DNA of 64,000 bases from Halolamina rubra (GCF_000739555.1 NZ_BBJN01000020.1:41808-105807), one strand, 5' to 3'. Positions 44,095-54,157 are shown, counted from the stretch's first letter. The notes: generated by a model not told the origin, from the sequence alone. Numbers and translations: made by a program.

Positions 44095-44188
44095 TGGTCA
44101 CGCGCCGTTGTTGGTCACACACAGCCACGGCATCAGGTTCGTGCCGTCGACATGGCGTCGACGGTTGGTCACGCGCCGTGGCTGGTCA
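44095..44188 (+). repeat. Pair of 23-bp direct repeats
   Basis: tggtcacgcgccgttgttggtca (44095..44117) recurs as tggtcacgcgccgtggctggtca (44166..44188), two mismatches, 71 bases apart, with related agccacggc inverted pieces between (44052, 44127). The second copy ends inside the stop region of the NYN gene. Origin unknown. Confidence 0.55.
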
Positions 44189-44683
44189 GAGTAAGAACTC
44201 CTCCTCGCGCTCGGCCATGTCGTGGAACGCGTCGGCGGCGTCGATCAGCTCCTCGGCGGTCGAGCTCTCGAAGCAGAACACCTCGACGCGGACGCCCTCG
44301 TGGCGCAGGTGTGAGCAGAGCCGCGCGAAGTCGCCGTCGCCTGAGGCGAGCACCAGCGTGTCGACTTTCTCCGCCAGCGTGACCGCGTCGAGCACGATCC
44401 CCACGTCCCAGTCGGCCTTCTGGGAGCCGTCGCCGAACGTCTTGATCTCCTTGATCTTGCGCTCGAACCCGATGTCCTCGAGCGCCTCGAAGAACGACTC
44501 CTCCTCCGGCGAGTCCGCGCGGATGACGTACGCCAGCGCCCGCACCAGCTCGCGGTCCATCACCGCCTTCTCGAGCAGCGCGGAGTAGTCGATGTTCCGG
44601 GAGTAGAGGCTCTGGGCCGTGTGATAGAGGTTCTGCGCGTCGGCGAGCACCGCGACGCGCTGGCCCTCGTGGATCTCGGTCAT
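44186..44683 (-). CDS. NYN/LabA-like RNase-fold protein
   Basis: 165 residues from ATG 44683. NYN (PIN-like) core with acidic metal site residues: AVLADAQNLYHTA (Asp), SQKADWDVGIVLDAVTLAE (Asp pair), LASGDGDFARLCSHLR (GDGDF), FCFESSTAEELIDAAD. Probably a metal-dependent RNA endonuclease or RNA-binding protein; function in archaea uncharacterised. Confidence 0.85.
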   Translation of the reverse strand: MTEIHEGQRVAVLADAQNLYHTAQSLYSRNIDYSALLEKAVMDRELVRALAYVIRADSPEEESFFEALEDIGFERKIKEIKTFGDGSQKADWDVGIVLDAVTLAEKVDTLVLASGDGDFARLCSHLRHEGVRVEVFCFESSTAEELIDAADAFHDMAEREEEFLL

Positions 44684-44722
44684 TATCCGTTCGTTGCCGG
44701 GCACCCGTTAAAAAATTCTGTC

Positions 44723-45445
44723 TCACGCGGATCCCGTGGTGTCGCCGACGGAGAGCGATCCCTCCACGGCGAGGCTGCCTTCGGCGGCGACGTCGAGGGT
44801 GAGTTCGGTGTGGATCGACTGGTCCGTCCCCTCGACCGAAAGCTCCTCCTGAACGGTGTAGCTCCCCTGTGGGCAGTCGGCACCCGCGGGGGCGAGGGGG
44901 TAGAACTCCGCCTCGACAGTCTCGCCGTCGGAGAGTTCGGCCGCGTCCGCGAGATCCGTCCGGAGAAAGCCGTCGCCGGGGGCACGCCAGCAGCCATCGT
45001 ACGTCGCGTCTCGGAGCCGCGCCCTCCCTTCAGGGTCGCCGTCTCGCGTCCACGAGTAGTCGTTGATGCGGTCCGATTCTTCGGGGAGCAACAGGAGTGC
45101 ATCGTTCGAACCGTCGGCGACACCACCGCTGACAGGGATCAGGTGTCCGCCAACGAGACGAACCGCTCTCCCCAACCGATTCGTCAGCGACGCGCGAACC
45201 TTCCCGGGCGCGTCCTCGCTCGCCTGGCGAACCACGTTCACTGAGAACGCTAGATCCGACGTCTCGAGCGGCGGTGGCGTCGCTGTCGCCGTCGACGATT
45301 CGGTGGTCGTCGAGGAGGGCGATTCCGTCGGCTGCTCACTGTCGGAGGGGGAAACCGTCGACGACGTCTCACCACCGCCACAGCCAGCCAACGTCGTCAC
45401 ACCCGCAACCGCTGCGAGCAGCGTCCTGCGGGACCGATCGACCAT
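44723..45445 (-). CDS. Tat lipoprotein, uncharacterised
   Basis: 240 residues from ATG 45445. DRSRRTLLAAVAGVTTLAGC gives the Tat motif and lipobox Cys; then a Ser/Thr linker. The body (DLAFSVNVVRQASEDAPGKVRASLTNRLGRAVRLVGG, YTVQEELSVEGTD) resembles a carboxypeptidase- or CARDB-like beta-sandwich. No known function. Confidence 0.75.
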   Translation of the reverse strand: MVDRSRRTLLAAVAGVTTLAGCGGGETSSTVSPSDSEQPTESPSSTTTESSTATATPPPLETSDLAFSVNVVRQASEDAPGKVRASLTNRLGRAVRLVGGHLIPVSGGVADGSNDALLLLPEESDRINDYSWTRDGDPEGRARLRDATYDGCWRAPGDGFLRTDLADAAELSDGETVEAEFYPLAPAGADCPQGSYTVQEELSVEGTDQSIHTELTLDVAAEGSLAVEGSLSVGDTTGSA

Positions 45446-45704
45446 ACCTCGACGTGTTCCGCCGTGGATAAATGTCTCGTGGCGACGACGGAGCAGAACC
45501 GTTATGGGTGTCGCACTCCCGGAACCGAGTATGACGCGACCTTCGGGACTCGCCGGCGAGGCCCTCTGCCGAGCCCCGACTGTCGCACCCCGCTGCGGTA
45601 AACGAAGCAAACGCTGATTTTCTCCCGCTGCCGGCCGGTGTCGCGCCCGGTCGCCGGTGGACTCCCGACTGCACCGCGCAGCGACCGCCACACGCGACAC
45701 CAAA

Positions 45705-46610
45705 ATGACCACACCGTTCAGCGGGGTTTTCCCCGCCATGACCACTCCCTTCCGGGAGGACCGAAGCATCGACCACGACAGACTCGCCGCCGACGCCCAG
45801 CGCCTCGAAGCCGCCGGCGTCGACGGGCTCGTCCCCGTCGGCTCGACGGGCGAGTCCGCGACACTGACCCACGACGAACACGCCGCCGTCGTCGAGACGG
45901 TCGTCGACGCCGTCGACGACGTGCCGGTGATCGCCGGCGCCGGCTCGAACGCGACCCACGAGGCCGTCAGCCTCGCCGAGGACGCCGAGGCCGCCGGCGC
46001 CGACGCCGTGCTGCTGATATCGCCGTACTACAACAAGCCCGAGGCTGCGGGCTACCTCGACCACTACCGCACGATCGCCGACGCGATCGACCTGCCGAGC
46101 ATCGTCTACAACGTCCCCTCGCGAACGGGCCGGAACGTCCCCGTCGACGTGGTCGCCGAACTGGCCGAACACCCGACCATTCGGGGGTACAAGGCCGCCA
46201 GCGGCGACCTCGGCCGCGTCTCCGAGGTGATCGAACGCACGAGCGACGAGCAGTTCTCCGTCCTCTCGGGCGACGACGGGCTCACGCTGCCGATCTGCTC
46301 GCTCGGCGGCACCGGGACGATCAGCGTCGTCGCCAACGTCGAGCCCGAGCGCACCGGCGCGATGGTCGGCGCCGCGCTGGCGGGGCACATGGACCGCGCC
46401 CGCGACCTGCATTACGAGCTCGCCCCCCTCGTCCGCGAGCTGTTCGTCGAGACCAACCCCATCCCGGTGACGGAGGCGATGGCGATCCGCGAGGACCACC
46501 CGCCGCACGTTCGCTCCCCACTCACCCGGCTCTCCACCGAGAAGCGCGCCGACCTGCGCGAGGCGCTCGCGGCAGTCGCCGAGGAGCCGACGCCGGAGGT
46601 GCCCGCCTGA
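45705..46610 (+). CDS. dapA: 4-hydroxy-tetrahydrodipicolinate synthase
   Basis: 301 residues from ATG 45705 (longer open frame upstream rejected). Aldolase-barrel motifs: VPVGSTGESATLTHDEHAAVVE, SPYYNKPEAAGYLDHYR, PSIVYNVPSRTGRNV, and RGYKAASGDLGR with the Schiff-base Lys. Condenses pyruvate and aspartate semialdehyde, first step of the DAP/lysine branch. Starts a six-gene operon. Confidence 0.93.
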   Translation: MTTPFSGVFPAMTTPFREDRSIDHDRLAADAQRLEAAGVDGLVPVGSTGESATLTHDEHAAVVETVVDAVDDVPVIAGAGSNATHEAVSLAEDAEAAGADAVLLISPYYNKPEAAGYLDHYRTIADAIDLPSIVYNVPSRTGRNVPVDVVAELAEHPTIRGYKAASGDLGRVSEVIERTSDEQFSVLSGDDGLTLPICSLGGTGTISVVANVEPERTGAMVGAALAGHMDRARDLHYELAPLVRELFVETNPIPVTEAMAIREDHPPHVRSPLTRLSTEKRADLREALAAVAEEPTPEVPA

Positions 46611-47392
46611 TGGCGGCCGAGCCGACCCGGATCGTCGTCACCGGCGCCAGCGGCCGGATGGGCGAGGAACTGCTCGAATCCGCCGGCGACCGCGCGGACG
46701 TGCAGGTCGTCGCCGCCGTCGCCCGGACGCCCGGATCGGTCACCGTCGAAGCCTCGGTCGGCACCCAACTCGACGCGACGCTGCGCGACGAGGAGAGCGT
46801 CGACGCCGTCGTCGACTTCACCGCGCCGGAAGCCACCGCGGAGTACGCCGGAATCGCCGCCGCGCACGGCGCCGCGTTCGTCACCGGAACCACCGGGCTC
46901 GAGGGCCACGACACCGACCCGCTCGGTGAGCTCGACGAGGCGAGCGAGTCGGTGCCGGTGCTCCACGCCAGCAACTTCTCCCGGGGGATCGCCGCGCTCC
47001 GCGGCGCGATCCGGGAGGCCGCGGCCTCGCTCCGGGGCTACGACGTGGAGGTCACCGAAACGCACCACAACGGGAAGCGCGACGCGCCCAGCGGCACCGC
47101 GCTCACGCTGGTCGAGGACGTCGAGGCCGAGCGCCCGGAGCTGACCGAACGCCAGCACGGCCGCGAGGGCGAGCAGCCCCGCGACGCCAGCGAGATCGGC
47201 GTCCACGCCCGCCGCGCCGGCGACGTGGCCGGCGCACACGAGGTGCTGTTCGCGGGCAACCGCGAGACCGTCTCGCTCTCACACCGCGCCGGCGACCGCG
47301 GTGTGTTCGCCGAAGGCGCGCTGGACGCCGCCGTCGCCGTCGCGGGGCGCGAGCCCGGCCGCTACGCGTTCGCCGACCTCCTGCAGGATTGA
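46610..47392 (+). CDS. dapB: 4-hydroxy-tetrahydrodipicolinate reductase
   Basis: 260 residues; the ATG overlaps the dapA stop (tgatg). VTGASGRMGEELLE (NADPH fold), DFTAPEA, FVTGTTGL, ASNFSRGIAAL, and the catalytic TETHHNGKRDAPSGTAL (His-His and Lys). Reduces the DapA product. Coupled with dapA. Confidence 0.93.
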   Translation: MAAEPTRIVVTGASGRMGEELLESAGDRADVQVVAAVARTPGSVTVEASVGTQLDATLRDEESVDAVVDFTAPEATAEYAGIAAAHGAAFVTGTTGLEGHDTDPLGELDEASESVPVLHASNFSRGIAALRGAIREAAASLRGYDVEVTETHHNGKRDAPSGTALTLVEDVEAERPELTERQHGREGEQPRDASEIGVHARRAGDVAGAHEVLFAGNRETVSLSHRAGDRGVFAEGALDAAVAVAGREPGRYAFADLLQD

Positions 47393-47420
47393 TTGCCCAC
47401 CGACCCACCACCAACCACCA

Positions 47421-48254
47421 ATGAGCCTCGAAACCGAGATCTCGGACCTGTGGCACCGCTACCAGAACGGACTTACCGCCGCCGACGCCGGCGGCGACGA
47501 AATCGACACCCTCGACGCCTTCCTCGCCGCGCTGGAGGCCGGCGAGCACCGCGCCGCCGAGCAGGTCGGCCCCGCGAAGTGGGAGGCCGTCGAGTGGGTG
47601 AAGCGGGGCGTCCTGCTCAACTTCGGCCTGCGCGAGACCCAGCCCCGCAGCTACGGCGACGTCGACTACTACGACGTGCTCCCGCTGCGCTCGACCGACG
47701 ACCTCGCCGACCGCGGCGCGCGGAACACGCCCGACGGCACCGTCCTCCGCCCGGGCTCCTACCTCGGCGAGGACGTGATCATGATGTCGCCCAGCTTCGT
47801 CAACATCGGCGCCCACGTCGGCGCCGACAGCCTCGTCGACTCCAACGACGTGGTCGGCTCCTGCGCCCAGATCGGCGAGGGAGTCAAGCTCGGCGCGAAC
47901 ACGCTGATCGGCGGCGTGCTCGAACCGGTCGAGGACGCGCCGGTCGTCGTCGAGGACGGCGTCTCGCTGGGCGCGGGCTGTCGGGTCACCTCGGGATTCG
48001 TCGTCGGCGAGAACTCCGTCGTCGCCGAGGACACCCTTCTCACCCCCAGAATTCCGGTCTACGACCTCGTCGAGGACGAGGTCCACTACGGCCGACTACC
48101 GCCGGAGCGCCGCGCGTTCCAGCGCTACGTCGAGTCCTCGGTCTCCGAGGAGGCGTTGATCCCGGGGAAGGCGTACAAGCCCGCCGTCGTCGCCACGAGC
48201 CTGGAGCGGGAGACGCTCGAAGCGACCCAGCGCGAGGGCGCGCTCCGGGAATGA
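47421..48254 (+). CDS. dapD: 2,3,4,5-tetrahydropyridine-2,6-dicarboxylate N-succinyltransferase
   Basis: 277 residues. N-terminal helical part (WEAVEWVKRGVLLNFGL), then a left-handed beta-helix of hexapeptides: VIMMSPSFVNIGAHVGADSLVDSNDVVGSCAQIGEGVKLGANTLIGGVLEP (pattern G-x-x-x-x-x), then RIPVYDLV. Acylates tetrahydrodipicolinate with succinyl-CoA, so the succinylase branch is used. The next gene overlaps by four bases. Confidence 0.92.
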   Translation: MSLETEISDLWHRYQNGLTAADAGGDEIDTLDAFLAALEAGEHRAAEQVGPAKWEAVEWVKRGVLLNFGLRETQPRSYGDVDYYDVLPLRSTDDLADRGARNTPDGTVLRPGSYLGEDVIMMSPSFVNIGAHVGADSLVDSNDVVGSCAQIGEGVKLGANTLIGGVLEPVEDAPVVVEDGVSLGAGCRVTSGFVVGENSVVAEDTLLTPRIPVYDLVEDEVHYGRLPPERRAFQRYVESSVSEEALIPGKAYKPAVVATSLERETLEATQREGALRE

Positions 48255-49557
48255 GCGCCGACCAGCGCGACGACGAGGCGGGCGCCGACTCGCAGGGCGG
48301 GCCCGCAGTCCGACGACTCGCGGACTGGAACCGCGAGCGACTGGCGACGCTCGCCGACGAGTACGGGACGCCGCTGTACGTGTTCGACCCCGCGCGGTCC
48401 GCGAGAACTGTCGCCGGCTCCGCGGCGCGTTCCCCGACGCCGAGATCCAGTACGCCGCGAAGGCCCACACCGCCCGCCGGACGCTCGAAACCGTCCACGA
48501 CGAGGGGCTGGCGATCGAGTGCGCCTCGGCGGGGGAGGTCCGCCGCGCGCTCGACGCCGGAGTCCCCGGCGCCGACGTGACCTACACCGCGGTGAACCCG
48601 CCCGCGGGGGATCTCGACCACGTCGTCGACGCTTGGGACGCGGCCCCCGGCCTGACGATCACCGCCGGCGCCGCGGACACGGTCGACCGACTCGCCGACC
48701 GCGGCTTCGACGGCCGCCTGCGCCTGCGAGTCAACCCCGGCGTCGGCGCCGGCCACCACGAGAAGGTCGTCACCGGCGGGCACCCGAAGTTCGGCGTCGG
48801 TCTCGACCGCGCGCCAGACCTCGCGGCACGCATCGACCGTGAGTTCGAGTTCGCCGGGATCCACGCCCACGCCGGCTCCGGAATCTCCGGCGACGACCTG
48901 GCGGACCACCGCGAGCTCATCCGGCGGCTGGGCGAGCTCGCCCGCGACCTCGAGTCCGCGGGCGTCGCGGTCGAGACGGTCGACGTCGGCGGCGGCTTCG
49001 GCGTCCCGTACCGCGAGGACGCGCCCCCGCTGGAGCTCGACGCCGTCGCCGACGCGACCCGGGAGGCGCTGGGCGATATCGACGGCCAGCTCGCGATCGA
49101 GCCGGGTCGCTACGTCGTCGCCGACGCAGGGGTGCTGCTGACCCGAGTGAACACGGTGAAGGAGGCGCCGGGGACGGTCGTCGCCGGCGTCGACGCCGGT
49201 CTGACGACGCTGCTCCGCCCCGCGATGTACGACGCCTACCACGCGGTCCGGAGCCTGGCGCGGGACGCGGGCGACCGCGACCAGGTCGGCGTCACCGTCG
49301 CCGGCCCGGTCTGTGAGACCGCGGACCTGCTCTGTGAGAACCGCCCGCTCCCCCGACCCGAGCGCGGCGACCTGCTCGCGGTCGGCAACGCCGGCGCGTA
49401 CGGCTACGAGATGGCGTCGACGTACAACTCCCGGCCGCGGCCCGCGGAGGTCACCGTCGACGGCGGGCTCCTGCGCCGCCGGGAGTCGCTCGCGGACGTG
49501 AGCCGCCTCGACGCGCCGGCAGCGTCAAGTCGCCGGCCCGAGGAGCACGAGCCATGA
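48251..49557 (+). CDS. lysA: Diaminopimelate decarboxylase, with one-base frameshift
   Basis: The last lysine step. ATG 48251 overlaps dapD; the first frame covers DWNRERLATLADEYGTPLYVFDPAR, and from about base 48397 the frame shifts: one base missing in cgcgcg-gtccgcgag. The other frame gives VRENCRRLRGAFPDAEIQYAAKAHTARR with the PLP Lys in YAAKA, HAHAGSGIS, GGGFGVPY, EPGRYVVADAGVLL, and VAGPVCETADLLCEN with catalytic Cys. The total is one base short of a whole number of codons, confirming the missing base. As lysine genes are under strong selection, a consensus error is likely. It overlaps dapF by four bases. Confidence 0.9.
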
Positions 49558-50438
49558 GCGTCCCGTTCGAGAAGTACGACGGCGCGGGCAACGACTTCGT
49601 CGTCGTGGACGCGGGCTCCGCCGTCGAGGACCGCGCGGCGTTCGCCCGCGCGCACTGCGACCGGGAGACGGGCGTGGTCGGCGAGGGGGACGGACGCCGC
49701 GGCGCCGACGGCGTGCTGTTCCTCTCGCTCGACGACACCGACCCCGCGAGGGTGACGATGACGCTGGTCCAGCCCGACGGCTCGATCGCCGAGATGTGCG
49801 GCAACGGCGCGCGTTGTGTCGCCGCGTGGGCCGCCGACCGCTCGGGGGCGTCGACGGTCGACATCGACACGCCCGCGGGGCGGCGCCGCGCGGTCGTGGA
49901 CGACGACGCCGTCGCGGTGGAGATGGGGCGACCGACGTTCGACCCCGGGTCGGTCCCGCTCGCGGGCGAGGAGCCACTCGTCGACGCGGCGCTCGACGAA
50001 CTCGACGGCACCCCCGCGGCCGGACTGCGGATCACCGCGGTGAACACTGGCGTCCCCCACGCGGTCGTGTTCGTCGACGACGTGGACGCGGTCGAGGTCG
50101 ACGCCGTCGCGCCGCCGATCCGCCACGCCGAAGCGTTCCCCGACGGCGCGAACATGACGTTCGCCGCCCCGGACCGCGACGATGTCGGGTTCCGCCAGCG
50201 GACGTTCGAGCGCGGCGTCGAGGGGGAGACGCGAGCCTGCGGCACCGGCGCCGTCGCCGTCGCCGCCGCGGCGAAGCGCCTCGGTCGGCTCCCGGGGAAC
50301 ACAAGCGACTGGGTTTCCGTAACCCCGCCGGGCGGCGAACTCGGCGTCGCCGTCCCCGACGACGGCCCGGCGCGGCTGCGCGGGCCAGCCGAGAAGCGCT
50401 TCGCGGGCGAGCTCCCCGTGCCGGTGGGCGAGCCGTGA
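49554..50438 (+). CDS. dapF: Diaminopimelate epimerase
   Basis: 294 residues. KYDGAGNDFVVVDAG, then MCGNGARCVAAWA with catalytic Cys, VNTGVPHAVVFVDD, and ETRACGTGAVAVA with the second Cys. Interconverts LL- and meso-DAP. Overlaps lysA (ATGA) and dapE (GTGA). Confidence 0.93.
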   Translation: MSVPFEKYDGAGNDFVVVDAGSAVEDRAAFARAHCDRETGVVGEGDGRRGADGVLFLSLDDTDPARVTMTLVQPDGSIAEMCGNGARCVAAWAADRSGASTVDIDTPAGRRRAVVDDDAVAVEMGRPTFDPGSVPLAGEEPLVDAALDELDGTPAAGLRITAVNTGVPHAVVFVDDVDAVEVDAVAPPIRHAEAFPDGANMTFAAPDRDDVGFRQRTFERGVEGETRACGTGAVAVAAAAKRLGRLPGNTSDWVSVTPPGGELGVAVPDDGPARLRGPAEKRFAGELPVPVGEP

Positions 50439-51631
50439 GCGTCGACCCGATCGAGTTCCTCGCCGACGCGGTCCGGGCCGACTCGACGACGGACGTGCGA
50501 GAGGCCCGCGACTTGCTGCTCGACGCGCTGCGGGACGCCGGCCTCGAGCCGCGCGTCGACGCCGCGGGGAACGTCCGCGCCAGTCGCGGCTCGGGGCGGC
50601 CCCACCTCGTGTTCAACACCCACCTCGACACCGTCTCGCCGCACGTTCCCTACGAGCGCGACGGCGACACGATCCACGGCCGGGGCGCCTGCGACGCGAA
50701 GGGCTCGCTCGCGGCGCTGCTCGCGGCGTTTCTCGACGCCGATATCGACGCCGGGACGCTCACGCTCGCGATCACCCCGGACGAGGAGCTGCTCTCGACG
50801 GGCGCCCACGCGCTGCTGACCGGCGAGGTCGCGCCCGGCGGCCCCGGCGAGACGGGGGCCAGCGTCGATCCCCTCGGGGCGGAGTTGCCCGACCCGGACG
50901 CGTTCGTCGTCGGCGAGCCGACCGGCCTCGACGTGTGTACCGCCGCTCGCGGGCGGTTCGAGGGGACGATCGCGGTCGAGGGCACCGCCGCCCACGCCGC
51001 AAGCCCCGAGTCGGGCGTCAACGCCGTCTCGGCCGCGGGGGCGCTCCTCGGCGCGCTCGAGACGTTCGACGACGTCGACGCCCACCCGCAGCTGGGCGAG
51101 GCCACGCTCGTCCCCACCGGGATCGACGGCGGCGAGTCGACGAACCAGGTGCCCGCCGGCTGCGAGATAACGGTCGATCGGCGTAGCGTCCCGCCGGAGA
51201 CCGCCGCGGGGTTCCGCCGGGCGCTCGAGGCGCATCTCCGGGCGGCGCTCGAGGGCGCGGACGCGTCGGTCTCGTTCTCCCTTACCGAGCGCGAGACCCC
51301 GTTCCTCGAGGCGTTCGCCACCGATCCCGACGCGCCGGTCGTCGACGCGCTCGCCGACGCCGCGGCGGCCGCTGGCGAAGGGGCGGGGGTGGGCGAGCGC
51401 GGCGCGGTCCGCCCGTTCGGGGCGGCGACGGAGGCGTCGTACTTCGCGCCGGCGCCGACGGTCGTGTTCGGCCCCGGCCGCCTCGCCGACGACGAGGGCG
51501 CCGTCGCTCACGCCGAGCGGGAGTACGTCGACGCCGAGTCGGTGCGCGCGGCGGCGACCGCGCTCCGGACGGCGACCGAGCGGCTGCTGGGCGGCGACTG
51601 GTCGTCCTCGGACCGAGCTTCATCCCGGTGA
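50435..51631 (+). CDS. dapE: Succinyl-diaminopimelate desuccinylase (M20 peptidase)
   Basis: 398 residues from a GTG overlapping the dapF stop. M20 zinc-peptidase motifs: LVFNTHLDTVSPH (His, Asp), GRGACDAKGSLAALLAA (bridging Asp), TPDEELLSTGAHA (Glu-Glu), VVGEPTGLDV (Glu), with dimerisation lid domain in the middle. Deacylates the succinyl-DAP. An acetyl-/succinyl-aminotransferase (dapC) is not in this window. Closes the operon. Confidence 0.85.
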   Translation: MSVDPIEFLADAVRADSTTDVREARDLLLDALRDAGLEPRVDAAGNVRASRGSGRPHLVFNTHLDTVSPHVPYERDGDTIHGRGACDAKGSLAALLAAFLDADIDAGTLTLAITPDEELLSTGAHALLTGEVAPGGPGETGASVDPLGAELPDPDAFVVGEPTGLDVCTAARGRFEGTIAVEGTAAHAASPESGVNAVSAAGALLGALETFDDVDAHPQLGEATLVPTGIDGGESTNQVPAGCEITVDRRSVPPETAAGFRRALEAHLRAALEGADASVSFSLTERETPFLEAFATDPDAPVVDALADAAAAAGEGAGVGERGAVRPFGAATEASYFAPAPTVVFGPGRLADDEGAVAHAEREYVDAESVRAAATALRTATERLLGGDWSSSDRASSR

Positions 51632-51758
51632 CTGGAGCCGGGTGTGCCCTGGGCAAGACGGGGTGAAACGCTCGAAATTGGCGGAATTTCCGGGCCGTCC
51701 CCCGCGTTCGGGAATTACTGCGGGTCGCTTATGTGGATCGGGAATAGACCAGTTGCGT

Positions 51759-52559
51759 ATGGGTGAGGACGGAACAGTGGCTCGGAACGGGCGACCAGTG
51801 CTGGGCACACTGCTCGACCCCACCGAGGACACACAGGCGCGTGAGCTCTCCTTCGCGCTCGCGAGGGAGGCCGACCGACCCGTGCGGCTGCTCTCGCCGG
51901 GGCAGGCGCCCGAGACGGGGGGGTCGACGACGGCGGCCAGCGCCGACGGCCCGCCGGTCCAGTTCGCGTGCACCGAGAGCGCGGTCGCGACGGCCCGCTC
52001 GCCCGCCGACATCGTCGCCCAGGAGGCCGTCGAGGCTGGCGCGGACGTGGTGGCCGTCGAGCGGCCGTCCACGGAGTCTTCCGGCGCGGGGCTGCGCCGG
52101 GAGACGACCGACCGGATCGTCGCCAACAGCCCGATCGACACCGTCGTCGCCAACGGGAACGGCGAGCTGGACGACCTGGCGTCGATCCTCGTGCCGGTCG
52201 CGGGCGGCCCCCACACCGAACTTACAGTCCGGGCGGCGCGTGCGCTGGCCGTCCGCGAGAACGCGTGGATCGAACTGTTCACCGTGGTTCCCCCTGATGC
52301 CGACGCCGACCGCCGATCCGCGGCCGCCAGCGACCTCGCGGCGGCGCGGCAGTACCTCGGCGAGTTCGAGGAGTTCGACACCTGGCTGTACGAGGCCGAA
52401 GACCCGGCGTCGGCGATCGCCGAGCAGTCGGCGTACTACGACGCGATCGTGATGGGCGCGCCGACGAAGGGACGGCTCAAGCGCGTGGTGTTCGGCTCGA
52501 CGGCCGACAGCGTCGAGGAGTCCGTCGACATCCCCGTGATCACGGCCACCTCGAAGTAG
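51759..52559 (+). CDS. Universal stress protein family
   Basis: 266 residues. The C-terminal half is a UspA domain with ILVPVAGGPHTELTVRAARALA and the nucleotide-binding IVMGAPTKGRLKRVVFGSTADSV (G-x2-G-x9-G-S). The N-terminal half looks like a second, degenerate Usp domain lacking the binding motif. Function not specified; often linked to transport or stress. ATG 51759 chosen over the upstream frame. Confidence 0.85.
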   Translation: MGEDGTVARNGRPVLGTLLDPTEDTQARELSFALAREADRPVRLLSPGQAPETGGSTTAASADGPPVQFACTESAVATARSPADIVAQEAVEAGADVVAVERPSTESSGAGLRRETTDRIVANSPIDTVVANGNGELDDLASILVPVAGGPHTELTVRAARALAVRENAWIELFTVVPPDADADRRSAAASDLAAARQYLGEFEEFDTWLYEAEDPASAIAEQSAYYDAIVMGAPTKGRLKRVVFGSTADSVEESVDIPVITATSK

Positions 52560-52591
52560 CGAGGGGAGAAGTAGCCGAGTGAGGACGGCCG

Positions 52592-53980
52592 TCAGTCGAG
52601 TTCTCCGACCAGTTCGTCGGCGACGCCGGTGTAGCCCGCGGGCGTGAGTGCCCGGAGTTCCGCGCGCACGTCCTCGTCGACGTCGAGCTCGTCGAACAGC
52701 TCGCGGAAATCCGAAAGCGTCACGCGCTGGCCCCGGGTGAGCTCCTTCACGCGCTCGTACGCCTCGGTGTCGCCCTCGCGGCGTAGGATCGTCTGGACCG
52801 CCTCGCCGATGATCTCCGGCGTGTTCTCGAGCTCCTCGCGCATCACCTGCTCGTTCGGGACGACCTTCCCCAGCCCGGTCGCCGTCTTGCGGTAGCCGAT
52901 GAGGCAGTGGGCGAAGGCGGCGCCGACGTTGCGCTTCACCGTGGAGTCGGAGAGGTCACGCTGGAGCCTGGAGGAGGTGACGTAGTCGCGGAGGAACGTG
53001 AGGTCCGCGTTGGCCTTCGAGAGGTTCCCCTCGCTGTTCTCGAAGTCGATCGGGTTCACCTTGTGGGGCATCGTCGACGAGCCGGTCTCCGAGGAGGCGC
53101 TCTCCTGTCCCAGGTAGCGGTCGGAGACGTAGCGCCACACGTCCCGGTCGAGATCGAGCAGCACGTTGTTGACGCCGGCGAGCGCGTCGAACAGCGCCGC
53201 GAGGTCGTCACACGGGTTGACCTGCGTCGCGAGCGGGGTGTGATCGAGGCCGAGGTCGGCGACGAACGCAGCCGAGAACGCTCGCCAGTCCACATCGGGG
53301 TAGGCGGCGACGTGGGCGGCGTACGTGCCCGAGGCGCCGGCGAGCTTCCCCGAGAGATCGTCGACGGCCGCCCGCACGCGCGCCGCCGTGCGGCCGAGCC
53401 GGGCGGCGAACACCGCCAGCTCCTTGCCGAACGTCGTCGGCGTCGCGGGCTGGCCGTGGGTGCGCGCGAGCATCGGCACGTCGCGGTACTCGCGGGCCAT
53501 CGCGGTCAGCGTCTCGCGGATCTCCGAGATCGCCGGGAGGAGCACGTCCTCGACCGCCCCCTTCGCGTTCAGTCGGTGGGCGAGGTTGTTCACGTCCTCG
53601 CTGGTGAGCCCGAAGTGGATCCACGGGTGGAGTCGCTCGGGCGTCTCGGTCCGGAGGAAGTACTCGACGGCTTTCACGTCGTGGCGCGTCGCCGCGAACT
53701 GCTCGGTGCCTTCGGTCTCGATCTGTTTGACCAGCTCGGCGTCGTCGGCGTCGAACCCGTCGACGACCGCGCGGAGGTGCGCGCGCTCGTCGGCGTCGAT
53801 CTCGCAGTCGACGCCGTCGGCGTCGCCGAGCGCGAGCAGGTACTCGACCTCGACGCGCAGGCGCGCCTCGATCAGCGCGGCCTCGCTCGCGTACGGCACC
53901 AGATCAGCGGTCTTGTCCGCGTACCGGCCGTCAAGCGGCGACACCGCCGCCAGCGGCGACGAACGGGGAAGCTCCTTCAT
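52592..53980 (-). CDS. purB: Adenylosuccinate lyase
   Basis: 462 residues. PLDGRYADKTADLV, ETPERLHPWIHFGLTSEDVNN, ARTHGQPATPTTFGKELAVFAARL, and the fumarase-type signature GSSTMPHKVNPIDFENSEGN. Acts twice in purine synthesis (SAICAR to AICAR; adenylosuccinate to AMP). Divergent from the purNH fusion by about 180 bases, a sensible purine cluster. Confidence 0.93.
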   Translation of the reverse strand: MKELPRSSPLAAVSPLDGRYADKTADLVPYASEAALIEARLRVEVEYLLALGDADGVDCEIDADERAHLRAVVDGFDADDAELVKQIETEGTEQFAATRHDVKAVEYFLRTETPERLHPWIHFGLTSEDVNNLAHRLNAKGAVEDVLLPAISEIRETLTAMAREYRDVPMLARTHGQPATPTTFGKELAVFAARLGRTAARVRAAVDDLSGKLAGASGTYAAHVAAYPDVDWRAFSAAFVADLGLDHTPLATQVNPCDDLAALFDALAGVNNVLLDLDRDVWRYVSDRYLGQESASSETGSSTMPHKVNPIDFENSEGNLSKANADLTFLRDYVTSSRLQRDLSDSTVKRNVGAAFAHCLIGYRKTATGLGKVVPNEQVMREELENTPEIIGEAVQTILRREGDTEAYERVKELTRGQRVTLSDFRELFDELDVDEDVRAELRALTPAGYTGVADELVGELD

Positions 53981-54157
53981 GCCCGAGGCTCGCCCGGGCA
54001 GTCACAAAACCCTGCCGGACCCTCGCCGGCGACAGCACACACCTGTGCATACGTCGCTGCAGTTGTACCGAAAATACCGGCTTATCTATGCTCGATCGTG
54101 CCTATCGACTCCCCCACGATCGCAACGCTCTTTGGGCACTCGCCCGGCAACTCGACC

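Noticed and set aside
45534..45617. 28-codon frame before dapA as a possible leader peptide
   Set aside because: Composition is unremarkable for lysine attenuation (only two Lys, several Arg), and no alternative hairpins are evident.
45638..46609. Long upstream extension of dapB
   Set aside because: Arg-rich shadow of dapA; the tgatg overlap gives the real start at 46610.
52907..54157. 417-codon extension before purNH
   Set aside because: It overlaps purB on the other strand and lacks any domain; PurN homology starts at ATG 54158.
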